Source of the DNA: Lentzea cavernae
GTDB lineage: Bacteria; Actinomycetota; Actinomycetes; Mycobacteriales; Pseudonocardiaceae
Assembly (NCBI RefSeq): GCF_014653695.1
Contig: NZ_BNAR01000025.1
Coordinates: 1-64,000 of the forward strand
Length of the DNA: 64,000 nucleotides
Reading direction: 5' to 3'
This document shows, piece by piece, positions 17,184-25,083 of this stretch (positions are counted from its first letter, which is position 1; every line of letters starts with the position of its first letter). A model generated the notes under the pieces. That model made no database searches. It saw nothing but the letters and a program-made list of their open reading frames with translations, and was not told where the DNA came from. The position numbers were made by a program, and so were the translations under genes.

Positions 17184-18078
17184 CCGCCCGCCGGAACCTG
17201 CCCGGCGCGACGCCGAACTCGCGCTTGAACGCCGTCGCGAAGGCGAACTCGGACGTGTAGCCGACCTGGCGCGCCACCGCGGCCAGGGTCTCGTCGCCGT
17301 CGCGCAGCAGCCGTGCGCCGCTGCTCAGCCGCCACCAGGTCAGGTACGCCATCGGTGGCTGTCCCACGAGCGCGGTGAACCGGCGGGCGAACGCCGTTCT
17401 CGACATGCCCGCCCGGCCCGCGAGCTCGGTGACGCTCCACGGGTGCGCCGGCTCGCGGTGCACGTGGCGCAGGGCGGCGGCGATGACCGGGTCCGTGAAC
17501 GCGGCGCACCACCCGGCGCCGGGACTGCGTTCGGACTCCTCCTCCAGCCACGCGCGCAGCAGGTAGACGAGCAGCAGGTCGATCAATGCGGGCAGCGCGG
17601 CTCCCGCGCCGGGCCTCGACTCCGCGACGTCCGCGCCGAGCAGGTCGACGGCGGCACGCAGCGCGGGATGCCTGCCGGGCCGGGCGCGCAGGTGCAGCAC
17701 CTCGGGCAGGGTGCGCAGGAACGGGTGGGCCTGGCCCCGGTCGAGCCGGTAGGCGCCGCACACCAGGTGGGTGTGCGCGTCGGGATCGTCCGGCGCGTCG
17801 TCCTCGTCGCGGGCCGGCGGCAGTTCGGCGACGGTGCGGTCCGGGCGGTCGCTCAGGCCGTGCATCGCGCCGTGCGGGAGGAACACCACGTCACCGGCGT
17901 CGAGGCGGATCGGCGCGCCGGTCGGGGGGATCAGCCAGCACGACCCGCGGACCACCACGTGGAAGCCCGCGCCGGGGTACGGGCCGAAGCGGTGACCCCA
18001 CGAGCCCGTGAAGCGCGAGCGCGTGAACTTGGCGCGACCCACGCGCATGGTGGCGATGGCATCGGTGAAGACGTCCAC
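17170..18078 (-). CDS. AraC-family regulator with cupin sensor domain
   Basis: 302 residues. The N-terminal cupin-6-type domain reads PYPGAGFHVVVRGSCWLIPP, LDAGDVVFLPHGAMH. The C-terminal pair of helix-turn-helix motifs reads WSVTELAGRAGMSRTAFARRFTALVG and LAAVARQVGYTSEFAFATAFKREFG, ending PGRFRR. It is divergent from the DUF1330 gene 90 bp away and probably controls it. The 3' end overlaps the RDD gene by 14 bp. Confidence 0.93.
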   Translation of the reverse strand: MDVFTDAIATMRVGRAKFTRSRFTGSWGHRFGPYPGAGFHVVVRGSCWLIPPTGAPIRLDAGDVVFLPHGAMHGLSDRPDRTVAELPPARDEDDAPDDPDAHTHLVCGAYRLDRGQAHPFLRTLPEVLHLRARPGRHPALRAAVDLLGADVAESRPGAGAALPALIDLLLVYLLRAWLEEESERSPGAGWCAAFTDPVIAAALRHVHREPAHPWSVTELAGRAGMSRTAFARRFTALVGQPPMAYLTWWRLSSGARLLRDGDETLAAVARQVGYTSEFAFATAFKREFGVAPGRFRRAASEP

Positions 18079-18167
18079 CGTGCCACCCTAGCCGCGGTCC
18101 GATCGCGTATTTTCCGGGCGGTTTCGAGCATGGGAACGACCGTTTGCCGGTACCTACGGTTGACCAC

Positions 18168-18452
18168 ATGACCGCTTACGTAGTGATCGACTCCGACATC
18201 GCCGACGACGAGGGCTTCCAGCAGTACGTGGACCAGGTCTTCCCGCTGCTGGAGAAAGCAGGGGCGCGCAACGTCCTGGACGAGGCCGCGCCGCTCGTGC
18301 TCGAGGGCGACTGGTCGTGGCGCAGGCTCGTGGTCCACGAGTTCGAGAGCAGGCAGGCCGTGGAGGAGTTCTGGAACTCGCCCGCGTACCAGCCGCTCAA
18401 GGAACTGCGGCGCAGGTACTCGACGGTGCGGGTCGTCGTGGGCGGGGCCTGA
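18168..18452 (+). CDS. DUF1330-like small protein
   Basis: 94 residues from the ATG at 18168 (an in-frame ATG 24 bp upstream is less likely). The ferredoxin-like dimeric alpha-beta barrel reads YVVIDSDIADDEGFQQYVDQ, LVVHEFESRQAVEEFWNSPAYQPL. This pattern is DUF1330. Its promoter faces the AraC/cupin regulator, the likely controller. Enzymatic role unknown. Confidence 0.88.
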   Translation: MTAYVVIDSDIADDEGFQQYVDQVFPLLEKAGARNVLDEAAPLVLEGDWSWRRLVVHEFESRQAVEEFWNSPAYQPLKELRRRYSTVRVVVGGA

Positions 18453-18456
18453 CGCG

Positions 18457-18501
18457 AAACGGCGCCTGTCCCCGCTGGTGAAGGGGACAGGCGCCGTTTC
18501 G
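18457..18501. terminator. Strong bidirectional terminator
   Basis: A near-perfect stem (aaacggcgcctgtcccc / ggggacaggcgccgttt) between the convergent DUF1330 and DUF4191 genes. Confidence 0.85.
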
Positions 18502-18515
18502 GCGGAGCGGGTTCG

Positions 18516-19247
18516 TCAGCCGCGGCGGCGCATGGCGCGCTGGACGTTGCGCATCTTCGCGCCCGCGGGCATCGGGCCCTTGGGCAGCGCGGCGCCACGG
18601 CTGGCCAGCGCGGCGAGGCGGGTCTCGAGCGTGTCGACCTGGGCGGCCGTGATGTTGCGCGGCAGCTTCATCAGGGTCGACTGCAGCTTCTTCAGCGGGA
18701 TCTGCCCGTCGCCGCTGCCGATGATGAAGTCGTAGATCGGGGTCTCGCCGATGACGCGGGAGATGCGCTTCTTCTCCTGCGCGAGGAGCGGCTTCACGCG
18801 CTGCGGGGCGCCCTCGGCGACCAGGACGACGCCCGGCCGGCCCAGCACGCGGTGCACGGCGTCGAGCTGCGTGGTGCCCGCGACGGCGGGCGTGACGCGC
18901 CAGCGGCCGCGCAGGTTCTCGAGCGCCCAGGCGCCCGCGCCCGGCTGACCGTCCGCCTTGCGGAAGACGTTGCTCTGGACGCGGCGGCCGAAGATGATCA
19001 CGGCCAGCAGCGCGCCGATCGCAATGCCCAGCGGCACGAAGATCCACACCGCGTTGAAGACGATGCCCAGGACCACGGCGACCGCGACGGCGCCGAGCAG
19101 GACGCCCAGCATGATCGGCACGAGCGCCTTGTCCTCGCGGCGCTGCATCTTGAACGCCTCGAAGATCTGCTTGCGCCGTTCGCGCGATGCCGCACGGCGA
19201 ACCTTCGCCGCTTCCTTCGCCGCCGCTTTGTCCTGCTTACCAGCCAT
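18516..19247 (-). CDS. DUF4191 membrane protein (Rv2219-like)
   Basis: 243 residues from the ATG at 19247. A lysine/arginine-rich N-terminal helix (residues 1-40) is followed by two membrane helices (about 45-90) and a soluble C-terminal part with [23 protein letters not shown]. This layout is DUF4191, encoded near glnA1 and lipA in M. tuberculosis. Function unknown. It is divergent from uvrD2, with start codons 63 bp apart. Confidence 0.9.
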   Translation of the reverse strand: MAGKQDKAAAKEAAKVRRAASRERRKQIFEAFKMQRREDKALVPIMLGVLLGAVAVAVVLGIVFNAVWIFVPLGIAIGALLAVIIFGRRVQSNVFRKADGQPGAGAWALENLRGRWRVTPAVAGTTQLDAVHRVLGRPGVVLVAEGAPQRVKPLLAQEKKRISRVIGETPIYDFIIGSGDGQIPLKKLQSTLMKLPRNITAAQVDTLETRLAALASRGAALPKGPMPAGAKMRNVQRAMRRRG

Positions 19248-19310
19248 GCCTGTCAGGATACGGCGCGCTGGTCTCGGTGTTGCATCGGCCGTCTGCGAGA
19301 CTGCCTGGCT

Positions 19311-21380
19311 ATGGACGCGTTGCTGGAGGGTCTCGATCCGGAACAGCGTGCAGCGGTCGAGGCTCCACGCGGTCCCGTGTGCGTGCTCGCGGGCGCCGGT
19401 ACCGGCAAGACGCGCACCATCACGCACCGCATCGCCTACCTGTGCCAACGCGGCCACGTCGCTCCGTCGCAGGTCCTCGCCGTCACGTTCACCAAGCGCG
19501 CCGCGGGGGAGATGCGCACACGTCTGCGTTCTCTGGACGTGCACGGCGCACAGGCCGTGACGTTCCACGCCGCCGCCTCACGTCAGCTGCGCTACTTCTG
19601 GCCGCGCGTCATCGGCGGTCCGCGCTGGGACCTCGTCGACCAGAAGATCCGCGTCATCGCCCGCGCCGCGTCCCGGCTGGGGATGCCGACCGAGACGGAC
19701 GCGCTGCGCGACCTGACCAGCGAGATCGAGTGGGCGAAGGCGTCGCTGCTGACGCCGGAGGACTACCCGGCCGCCGCCGCGCGCGCCGCACGGGACATCC
19801 CGGCGCCCGCCGAGCAGATCATGAAGCTCTACACGACCTACGAGCAGCTCAAGAACGAGGCGCAGCTGCTCGACTTCGACGACCTGCTGCTCTACACGGC
19901 GGGCGCGCTGGAGGACAACGCGGAGGTCGCGCAGGAGTTCCGCGACCGCTACCGCTGCTTCGTCGTCGACGAGTACCAGGACGTGACGCCGCTGCAGCAG
20001 CGCGTGCTCGACTCGTGGCTGGGCAACCGCGACGACCTGACCGTGGTCGGCGACGCGAACCAGACCATCTACTCGTTCGCCGGCGCCTCGCCGCAGCCGT
20101 TGCTGAACTTCGGCCGCCGGTTCCCCGAGGCGGTCGTCGTGCGGCTGGAGCGCGACTACCGCTCGACGCCCCAGGTCGTGGAGCTGGCCAACGACGTCAT
20201 CAAGTGGGCGCGCGGGCGTCCGGCCGGGTCGCGGCTGCAACTGATCGGGCAGCGGCCGGACGGGCCGAAGCCGCGGTTCCACGAGTTCGACGACGAGCCG
20301 AGCGAGGCCGACGCCGTCGCGGGCCGTGTGAAGACGTTGCTCGACGAGGGCGTCGCGGCGTCCGAGATCGCGGTCCTCTACCGCGTCAACGCGCAGTCCG
20401 AGGTGTACGAGCAGGCGCTCGCCGCGCTCGGCATCCCGTACCTGGTGCGCGGGGGCGAGCGCTTCTTCGAGCGCGCCGAGGTGCGCCAGGCGATGATCAC
20501 GCTCCGCTCCGCGGGCGAGGTGTCCGGGAGCCTGCCCGAGGTCGTCCGCTCGGTGCTCGGCCGCGTCGGGCTGACCGACGAGCCGCCGACCGGGGGCACC
20601 GCGCGGGAGCGCTGGGAGTCGTTGCTCGCGCTGGTCGAACTCGCCGAGGAGTTCGCCGTCTCCTCTCCCGAGGCCGACCTGCCGCGGTTCTGCGTCGAGC
20701 TCGACATGCGGGCCGAGGCGCAGCACCCGCCCACCGTTGAAGGCGTGACGCTGGCGTCGCTGCACGCGTCGAAGGGCCTCGAGTGGGACGCCGTGTTCCT
20801 CGTCGGACTGGTCGAGGGCACGATGCCGATCCAGTACGCCGACGGCGACGACGCGAAGATCGAAGAAGAACGCCGCCTTCTCTACGTAGGTGTCACACGC
20901 GCGCGTGAGCACATCTGGCTGTCGTGGGCGCTGGCGCGCGCTGCCGGCGGGCGCAAGTACCGCCGCCGTTCGCGGTTCCTCTACAGCCTCGTTCCCGAGA
21001 ACCACCCGGCCGCACGGGTATCCAGCGGCGCGCAACGGCCTCCTCTCATGAAGAAGGAGAAGCCGACTTGCCGCGTGTGCGCGTCGACCCTGGTCGAGGC
21101 GCAGGCCGTCAAGCTCGGCCGATGCAGGTCCTGCCCGTCCGATGTGGACGAAGATCTGCTCGAGTCGCTGCGCCACTGGCGTGCGGGGCGGGCGCGGGAG
21201 CTGAAGGTGCCCGCGTACGTCGTCTTCACGGACGCCACGCTGATGGCGATCGCGGAGCAGCGGCCCACGGATTCGGCAGGGCTCGTCGCGATCTCGGGCA
21301 TCGGGGCCTCGAAGCTCGACAAGTTCGGCGACGACGTGTTGGGCCTGGTCCGAGCCGGTGTGGGGTACTCCGCCACCTGA
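19311..21380 (+). CDS. uvrD2: ATP-dependent DNA helicase UvrD2
   Basis: 689 residues. Superfamily 1A helicase motifs: Walker [13 protein letters not shown] near residue 29, motif Ia [14 protein letters not shown], Walker B VVDEYQD, motif [16 protein letters not shown], motif IV DYRSTP, motif [16 protein letters not shown] and [10 protein letters not shown]. The C-terminus has a tetracysteine element (CRVC ... CRSC near residues 586-606) and an HRDC domain (residues ~615-685), the UvrD2 arrangement of actinobacteria. It works in DNA repair or replication. The order uvrD2-whiB7 is conserved with mycobacteria. Confidence 0.95.
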   Translation: MDALLEGLDPEQRAAVEAPRGPVCVLAGAGTGKTRTITHRIAYLCQRGHVAPSQVLAVTFTKRAAGEMRTRLRSLDVHGAQAVTFHAAASRQLRYFWPRVIGGPRWDLVDQKIRVIARAASRLGMPTETDALRDLTSEIEWAKASLLTPEDYPAAAARAARDIPAPAEQIMKLYTTYEQLKNEAQLLDFDDLLLYTAGALEDNAEVAQEFRDRYRCFVVDEYQDVTPLQQRVLDSWLGNRDDLTVVGDANQTIYSFAGASPQPLLNFGRRFPEAVVVRLERDYRSTPQVVELANDVIKWARGRPAGSRLQLIGQRPDGPKPRFHEFDDEPSEADAVAGRVKTLLDEGVAASEIAVLYRVNAQSEVYEQALAALGIPYLVRGGERFFERAEVRQAMITLRSAGEVSGSLPEVVRSVLGRVGLTDEPPTGGTARERWESLLALVELAEEFAVSSPEADLPRFCVELDMRAEAQHPPTVEGVTLASLHASKGLEWDAVFLVGLVEGTMPIQYADGDDAKIEEERRLLYVGVTRAREHIWLSWALARAAGGRKYRRRSRFLYSLVPENHPAARVSSGAQRPPLMKKEKPTCRVCASTLVEAQAVKLGRCRSCPSDVDEDLLESLRHWRAGRARELKVPAYVVFTDATLMAIAEQRPTDSAGLVAISGIGASKLDKFGDDVLGLVRAGVGYSAT

Positions 21381-21394
21381 TCGGGACAAGTTTC

Positions 21395-21432
21395 GTTAAA
21401 TAGGTTGCGAGCCCCAGGTACGGGGTCATAAC
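21395..21432 (+). promoter_or_regulatory. Predicted whiB7 promoter with AT-rich WhiB7 motif
   Basis: An AT-rich block (gttaaatag, 21395-21403) lies just upstream of a -35 ttgcga (21405-21410). 16 bp later is a -10 cataac (21427-21432). WhiB7 autoregulated promoters are known to carry an AT-rich stretch beside the -35. A transcript would start near 21439. Confidence 0.6.
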
Positions 21433-21438
21433 CTGCTC

Positions 21439-21657
21439 ATGCCGGGTCCGGAGGACCCGTCTGGGGAAGAAGAACTACTACTACACGCTCTAGCTCTCTG
21501 CAGCAGAGCTCTCTATGGAGGAGGTGGCCGTTGTGAAGCTCTTCATGACTTCGCGCGCGCTCGGCCTCCCCATGTCCGAGGGCCTCTGCACGTCCGCATC
21601 CGCTCAGGCCTCGTGGCAGCAGTCTGCCCTGAAGCCAGTGGCGCTGCTGACTCGTGA
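21439..21657 (+). other. Candidate leaderless leader reading frame with rare CTA codons
   Basis: An ATG lies at the predicted transcription start. The frame begins MPGPEDPSGEEELLLHALAL. Codons 13-15 are CTA CTA CTA and codon 18 is CTA, a rare leucine codon in high-GC actinomycetes. The frame runs to 21657, overlapping the next candidate frame. It may be a translated sensor within the whiB7 leader, or chance. Confidence 0.3.
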
Positions 21658-21808
21658 GCGGGCCACCGGACTGCGCGGCACCGCCCTGGGTGGCGGCGAA
21701 CTGCGCAGCGAGCAGCCGATCGTCGCGCTGCCGGTGATCGATGGCGTCCACAACTACACGAATGCGCTGTCCGCGCATCAAGTGAGAAGGCTCCTGCCGA
21801 CCCCATAG
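21533..21808 (+). CDS. Leader ORF upstream of whiB7 (91 aa)
   Basis: Starts with GTG at 21533, 8 nt after a perfect aggagg ribosome-binding site, and ends 22 bp before the attenuator hairpin. The protein begins VKLFMTSRALGLPMSEG. It has strong GC3 bias and no recognised domain. whiB7 leaders in actinobacteria contain an upstream ORF whose translation governs readthrough of a terminator, and this frame is well placed for that. It could also be a small independent protein. Confidence 0.5.
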   Translation: MKLFMTSRALGLPMSEGLCTSASAQASWQQSALKPVALLTRERATGLRGTALGGGELRSEQPIVALPVIDGVHNYTNALSAHQVRRLLPTP

Positions 21809-21830
21809 GGGTCGAAGGACCACCAGGCTC

Positions 21831-21875
21831 ACGAAAGCCGCGGACTCGCACAGAGTCCGCGGCTTTCGTGTTTTT
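21831..21875 (+). terminator. Intrinsic terminator in the whiB7 leader (attenuator)
   Basis: A perfect 17-bp stem (acgaaagccgcggactc / gagtccgcggctttcgt), 5-nt loop, then g and five T. It lies between the leader ORF and the whiB7 ribosome-binding site, so whiB7 transcription from the upstream promoter must read through it. Confidence 0.9.
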
Positions 21876-21904
21876 GCAGTACCCCACACAAGGAGAAAAC
21901 CCTG

Positions 21905-22225
21905 ATGTTGACCGCGACCGTCCCGCTCACCGGAGAGGGACTGCCGGACCTCGCGGAGGGGCTCGACATCCCCTGCCGCACCCACAACCCCGACCTCTGG
22001 TTCGCTGACGCGCCTGCTGACCTCGAGAAGGCGAAGTCCTTCTGCGGGACCTGCCCGGTCCTCGCGGAGTGCCTTGCCGGCGCGATCGCTCGTCACGAGC
22101 CGTGGGGCGTCTGGGGTGGAGAGATCTTCGAGCGCGGTGTCGTCATCGCGCGGAAGCGGCCGCGTGGCCGTCCGCGCAAGGACGCCTCGGTCGTCACTGC
22201 CAGCAAGACGGAGGCGGCGGCGTGA
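21905..22225 (+). CDS. whiB7: WhiB-family iron-sulfur regulator WhiB7
   Basis: 106 residues, preceded by aaggag at proper spacing. The four iron-sulfur cysteines are seen (C24, then CGTC at 48-51 and C57), followed by the GVWGG turn and a C-terminal AT-hook RGRPRK. The AT-hook identifies WhiB7, which binds SigA and AT-rich promoter elements to switch on intrinsic antibiotic resistance genes. The long leader with terminator and upstream frames, and the uvrD2 neighbour, support this. Confidence 0.95.
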   Translation: MLTATVPLTGEGLPDLAEGLDIPCRTHNPDLWFADAPADLEKAKSFCGTCPVLAECLAGAIARHEPWGVWGGEIFERGVVIARKRPRGRPRKDASVVTASKTEAAA

Positions 22226-22437
22226 ACACCGTGAAGCTCAACGACAGCACGATCCCCGCCTACCTGAACGAGGGCCTGACACCCATGTCCCTGAACGAAG
22301 AACTCGTGCGAATACGAATACAAGAAGCCCAGAGGTTCGCGGAAGAGCAACGCCTGGCGAACCGCCTCGCGTCAGCGCAACGTTGGCGCAGGTTGTCGCG
22401 ATGGGCGGGACGCAGAGCGGCTCGCTTCGACCTCTGA
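22222..22437 (+). CDS. Small basic protein coupled to whiB7
   Basis: 71 residues from a GTG overlapping the whiB7 stop by 4 bp (an internal ATG at 22285 is an alternative). The central helix ELVRIRIQEAQRFAEEQR and the arginine-rich C-terminus (RRLSRWAGRRAARFDL) suggest a nucleic-acid or membrane-surface association. Function unknown. Co-expression with whiB7 is expected from the overlap and the shared terminator. Confidence 0.7.
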   Translation: MNTVKLNDSTIPAYLNEGLTPMSLNEELVRIRIQEAQRFAEEQRLANRLASAQRWRRLSRWAGRRAARFDL

Positions 22438-22449
22438 CAGTCTCGAGCT

Positions 22450-22485
22450 GAGGCCGTCATCCACGAGAAGGTGGATGGCGGCCTC
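22450..22485 (+). terminator. Terminator of the whiB7 operon
   Basis: A 15-bp stem with one G-T pair (gaggccgtcatccac / gtggatggcggcctc) 12 bp after the small gene. Confidence 0.75.
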
Positions 22486-22511
22486 GGCCGTTCCTCCGTA
22501 CCGTCCCCCTT

Positions 22512-23384
22512 GTGCCGCACCACACTCACGACGGAATCGACTGGTCCTCCCGCCTCCACGCGATGAGGCGCTACGGCTCGCTGCAGGCGGAAGCGCTGGC
22601 CTCGGTCGCGCGCCGCCTGGTCGAACCGCTGCCCGACTCACCGGTGGTGATGGACGTCGGCTGCGGCGCGGGTTCCATGAGCGTGCCCCTGGTCTCCGCG
22701 CTGCGCGACCACGGCGGCGGCGTCCTCGTGCTCGTCGACGCCACCCCCGAACTCCTCGACGCGGCCTGCGCCGCGGCCCGCCTCGAAGCAGACGGCGTCG
22801 TGCAGGTGAAGCCCGTGCTCGCCGACCTCACCGCGGAAGACCCGCTCTCGTTCGCCGGCCCGGTCGAGCTCATCTGGGGCTCGCGGGTGATCCACCACCT
22901 CCCCGACCAGCTGCGCGGAGTCCGCCGCCTGGTCTCGGCACTCGCTCCCGGCGGCTGGCTGGCCCTGGCCGAAGGCGGCCTGGAAACCCGCTTCCTCCCG
23001 TGGGACCTCGGCGTCGGCGCCCCGGGCCTGCAGGACCGCATCGCCGCGGCCCGCGCCGACTGGTTCGTGTCGATGCGCGAGAACATGACCGGCACCGTCC
23101 GCCTGCCCGTCGGCTGGAACGTCGCCCTCGCCGACGCGGGCCTCGGCGAGATCAGCGCCTTCAGCTTCGTCGTCGACCACCCGGCCCCGGCCAAGCAACT
23201 CGTGCGCGACTGGGCAGTCGACCGCCTGACCTGGCTCGCCGAGATCACCGGCCCGTCGCTGCACCCCTCCGACCGCGAGGCGCTGCGCCGCCTGCTCAAC
23301 CCCTCCGACTCGGAGTACGTCGGCGCCCGTGAGGACGTCTTCCTGCTGGAGACCGACACCGTGCACGTGGGACGGCGCCGGTGA
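22512..23384 (+). CDS. SAM-dependent class I methyltransferase
   Basis: 290 residues from a GTG. Motif I is VVMDVGCGAGSMSVPL near residue 45, the acidic end of strand 2 is VLVDATPELLDAA, and motif IV is LIWGSRVIHHLPDQL, followed by LAPGGWLALAEGG. This is a complete Rossmann methyltransferase fold with a ~100-residue C-terminal extension. Substrate unknown. The next small gene overlaps its stop by 4 bp. Confidence 0.9.
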   Translation: MPHHTHDGIDWSSRLHAMRRYGSLQAEALASVARRLVEPLPDSPVVMDVGCGAGSMSVPLVSALRDHGGGVLVLVDATPELLDAACAAARLEADGVVQVKPVLADLTAEDPLSFAGPVELIWGSRVIHHLPDQLRGVRRLVSALAPGGWLALAEGGLETRFLPWDLGVGAPGLQDRIAAARADWFVSMRENMTGTVRLPVGWNVALADAGLGEISAFSFVVDHPAPAKQLVRDWAVDRLTWLAEITGPSLHPSDREALRRLLNPSDSEYVGAREDVFLLETDTVHVGRRR

Positions 23385-23572
23385 CGGCTGGGTCTTCGCC
23401 GGTCGCCACGTGTTTTCGGTGCGGGGTGTCGCGTTCCTCCGTTTCTGACCTGGAGTTCCTGGCCTGGTCGTCGGAGCGGGCCGGTGGTGGGGTTCGGTGG
23501 TTGTGCCAGGTGTGCTCGAAGGCCCATGTGCGGGACATCGAGGGCAAGCTGCCGGACGAGTACTGGCGCTGA
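23381..23572 (+). CDS. Small zinc-ribbon protein
   Basis: 63 residues from a GTG overlapping the methyltransferase stop codon. Two CxxC pairs (CFRC near residue 11 and CQVC near 42) should bind one zinc ion. It ends HVRDIEGKLPDEYW. Such short ribbons are common in actinomycetes and have no known function. Confidence 0.75.
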   Translation: MTAGSSPVATCFRCGVSRSSVSDLEFLAWSSERAGGGVRWLCQVCSKAHVRDIEGKLPDEYWR

Positions 23573-23985
23573 CCTCGCCCAGGTGGTGGGTCGTGCGGTT
23601 CGCGAGGCACGGCGTCGGGCCCCTGGAGTGTGGGGTGAGGCGCGGCGGGTTGGGTTGTTGGTTTCACGGGTGAGGGCTGCGGGTTGCGCAGGCCCCGAGG
23701 CAGCGTTGGGCCCATGTGTGGGTCGTTGGTCCCGCGTCGTCAGGGCAGCGGGGTTACGCGGGCGAGGCGGAGTGGCCTCAGGGGCTGGGGTCCAGGGGTT
23801 ACGGGTCCATTGGATGCGAGGCCTGTGGGGTGCGAGCCGCTGCTTGTGGGGTTGAAGTGGCACTTCTGGTGGTGCGTGAAATCGGGTGCGGCTCGCGCGG
23901 GGTGGCTTGAGGCCCCTGGGTGTCGGGCCGTCGGCTGCTCAAGGGTGAGGACCGCGGGTCGCGCGGCGAGGTGGAGTTGGGTCCC

Positions 23986-24068
23986 TGGGGTGCGGGGCCT
24001 TGAGCGCGGGCTTTGGGGTGCGGGGACTCGAGCGGGCCTTGGGGTGCGGGGACTTGAGGTGAAGGTCT
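23986..24068. repeat. Degenerate G-rich tandem repeat, three units of ~27 bp
   Basis: Three units beginning tggggtgcgggg (23986, 24014, 24040) with similar cttgagcggg continuations. Runs of four guanines recur, so G-quadruplex formation is possible. Confidence 0.65.
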
Positions 24069-24278
24069 TGGAGCGGGCCCCTGGTACGGGGCCTTCGGTG
24101 AGAGGCTTGGGCGAGGGGCTTGGGCTGGAGGTCCTGGGAGTGAGGTTCGCGCCGGGCGCGTCCTGTGGGCACGGGTCGCTGGGCGTGCGTTCGAACTGAC
24201 CTCGGGCAAGCCAGAGCCCGCACGCCATTCGCGCGCAGGTGAGGCCCGTTGGTGTGGGCCACCGCGTATGGATCGCCA

Positions 24279-24358
24279 GGTGCGCGGTCCGGTGTGGATG
24301 CCCAAAGTGCGCGGAATCCGGTGTGGATGCCCAAAGGTGCGCGGATCCGGTGTGGTGG
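24279..24358. repeat. Tandem repeat, three units of ~29 bp
   Basis: Three near-identical units starting ggtgcgcgg and containing tccggtgtggatgcccaaa (24279-24306, 24307-24335, 24336-24358; the last is partial). Confidence 0.75.
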
Positions 24359-24364
24359 TTCGCA

Positions 24365-24399
24365 CGGATGACCATCGGACGCCGTCCAATGGTCATCCG
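24365..24399. terminator. 35-bp near-perfect palindrome downstream of the AbiEi-like gene
   Basis: cggatgaccat pairs with atggtcatccg, and an inner ggac/gtcc pair extends the stem. It lies about 60 bp beyond the stop of the minus-strand AbiEi-like gene. There is no T run, so it may be a processing or protein-binding site instead. Confidence 0.5.
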
Positions 24400-24455
24400 T
24401 CGGGTGAGCAGGCGGCGTGCGTCGATGACACTGCCGACACCGAGACCGACGGCGG

Positions 24456-24998
24456 TCAGGTCGGGTACAGGTGGGCCAAGGCCTGTCTGACCAGGGCAGT
24501 TCCCCGGCGGCTGCCCGCCGCCACCTCCTCCCGGAGGTCGGCGGGCGAGCACAGCCGCGCCCCCATCACGGCGTCGAGGATCTGCACGACGGCGCGCGGG
24601 TTCGTCTCCCGCCGGGCCATGTCCACGGCTGCCCGCGCGGCACCCGCGAGCCGCAGTCCGTGGCGCTCCACCACGTCGGGCGGGCGGCTCGTGCGTTCGA
24701 GAAGAATCCACGGGTGTGCTCTTCGCGCATTCGTTCCGCCGAGCACGTGAATGTGCCGCGGAAGGGGAAGTGGAGCGCCTTGCCGAACCAGCGCGTCGGC
24801 TCCCGTGATCACCGAGGAAAGCCCGGCGAAGGCGAGAACGGCGCGCAGCCGGTCGAGTCTGGTCGGTGGGGACGGAGTGGTCAGGACGACGCCGGGTAGA
24901 AGGCGTTGCCACGAGCCGAGAGGTGCGCAGTGGCGCAGGACCTTGCGGGAGTGGATGCCGGATCTGCGCAGCTCAGCGGTGGTGGTGATGGGTGCCAT
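24456..24998 (-). CDS. AbiEi-antitoxin-like protein, possibly C-terminally truncated
   Basis: About 180 residues. The N-terminal winged-helix segment reads TTTAELRRSGIHSRKVLRHC, followed by RLLPGVVLT. This is the AbiEi-4-type start found in many actinobacterial proteins. A middle region has LDRLRAVLAFAG and HIHVLGGTNARRAHP. Relatives usually continue into a DUF559/Vsr-like nuclease domain, absent here, since the frame stops just before the repeat tract. No AbiEii toxin gene is adjacent. An ATG 18 bp further upstream is possible. Confidence 0.6.
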   Translation of the reverse strand: MAPITTTAELRRSGIHSRKVLRHCAPLGSWQRLLPGVVLTTPSPPTRLDRLRAVLAFAGLSSVITGADALVRQGAPLPLPRHIHVLGGTNARRAHPWILLERTSRPPDVVERHGLRLAGAARAAVDMARRETNPRAVVQILDAVMGARLCSPADLREEVAAGSRRGTALVRQALAHLYPT

Positions 24999-25083
24999 GG
25001 GTTCATCGTGGCGCACGCCGGGACCACGAAAGGGGGCGAGAACCCAACCTGTGGATAACTTGCCGAGGGTTCACTCGGACGAG

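Larger units (their letters stand above)
23573..24455. other. G-rich, repeat-filled stretch without convincing genes
   Basis: About 880 bp with no credible gene. Long open frames occur on both strands but are low complexity (runs of Arg/Gly/Pro or GIHTG-type repeats) and have no start context. The plus strand is strongly G-rich. Two tandem repeat blocks and a long palindrome are listed separately. Confidence 0.65.

Noticed and set aside
24279-24358. CRISPR-like array.
   Set aside because: The units are directly adjacent with no spacers between them and only three copies, so this is a plain tandem repeat.
23740-24912. A long minus-strand frame of about 390 codons across the G-rich tract.
   Set aside because: The protein is low complexity, reflects the tandem repeats, and overlaps the AbiEi-like gene in another frame.
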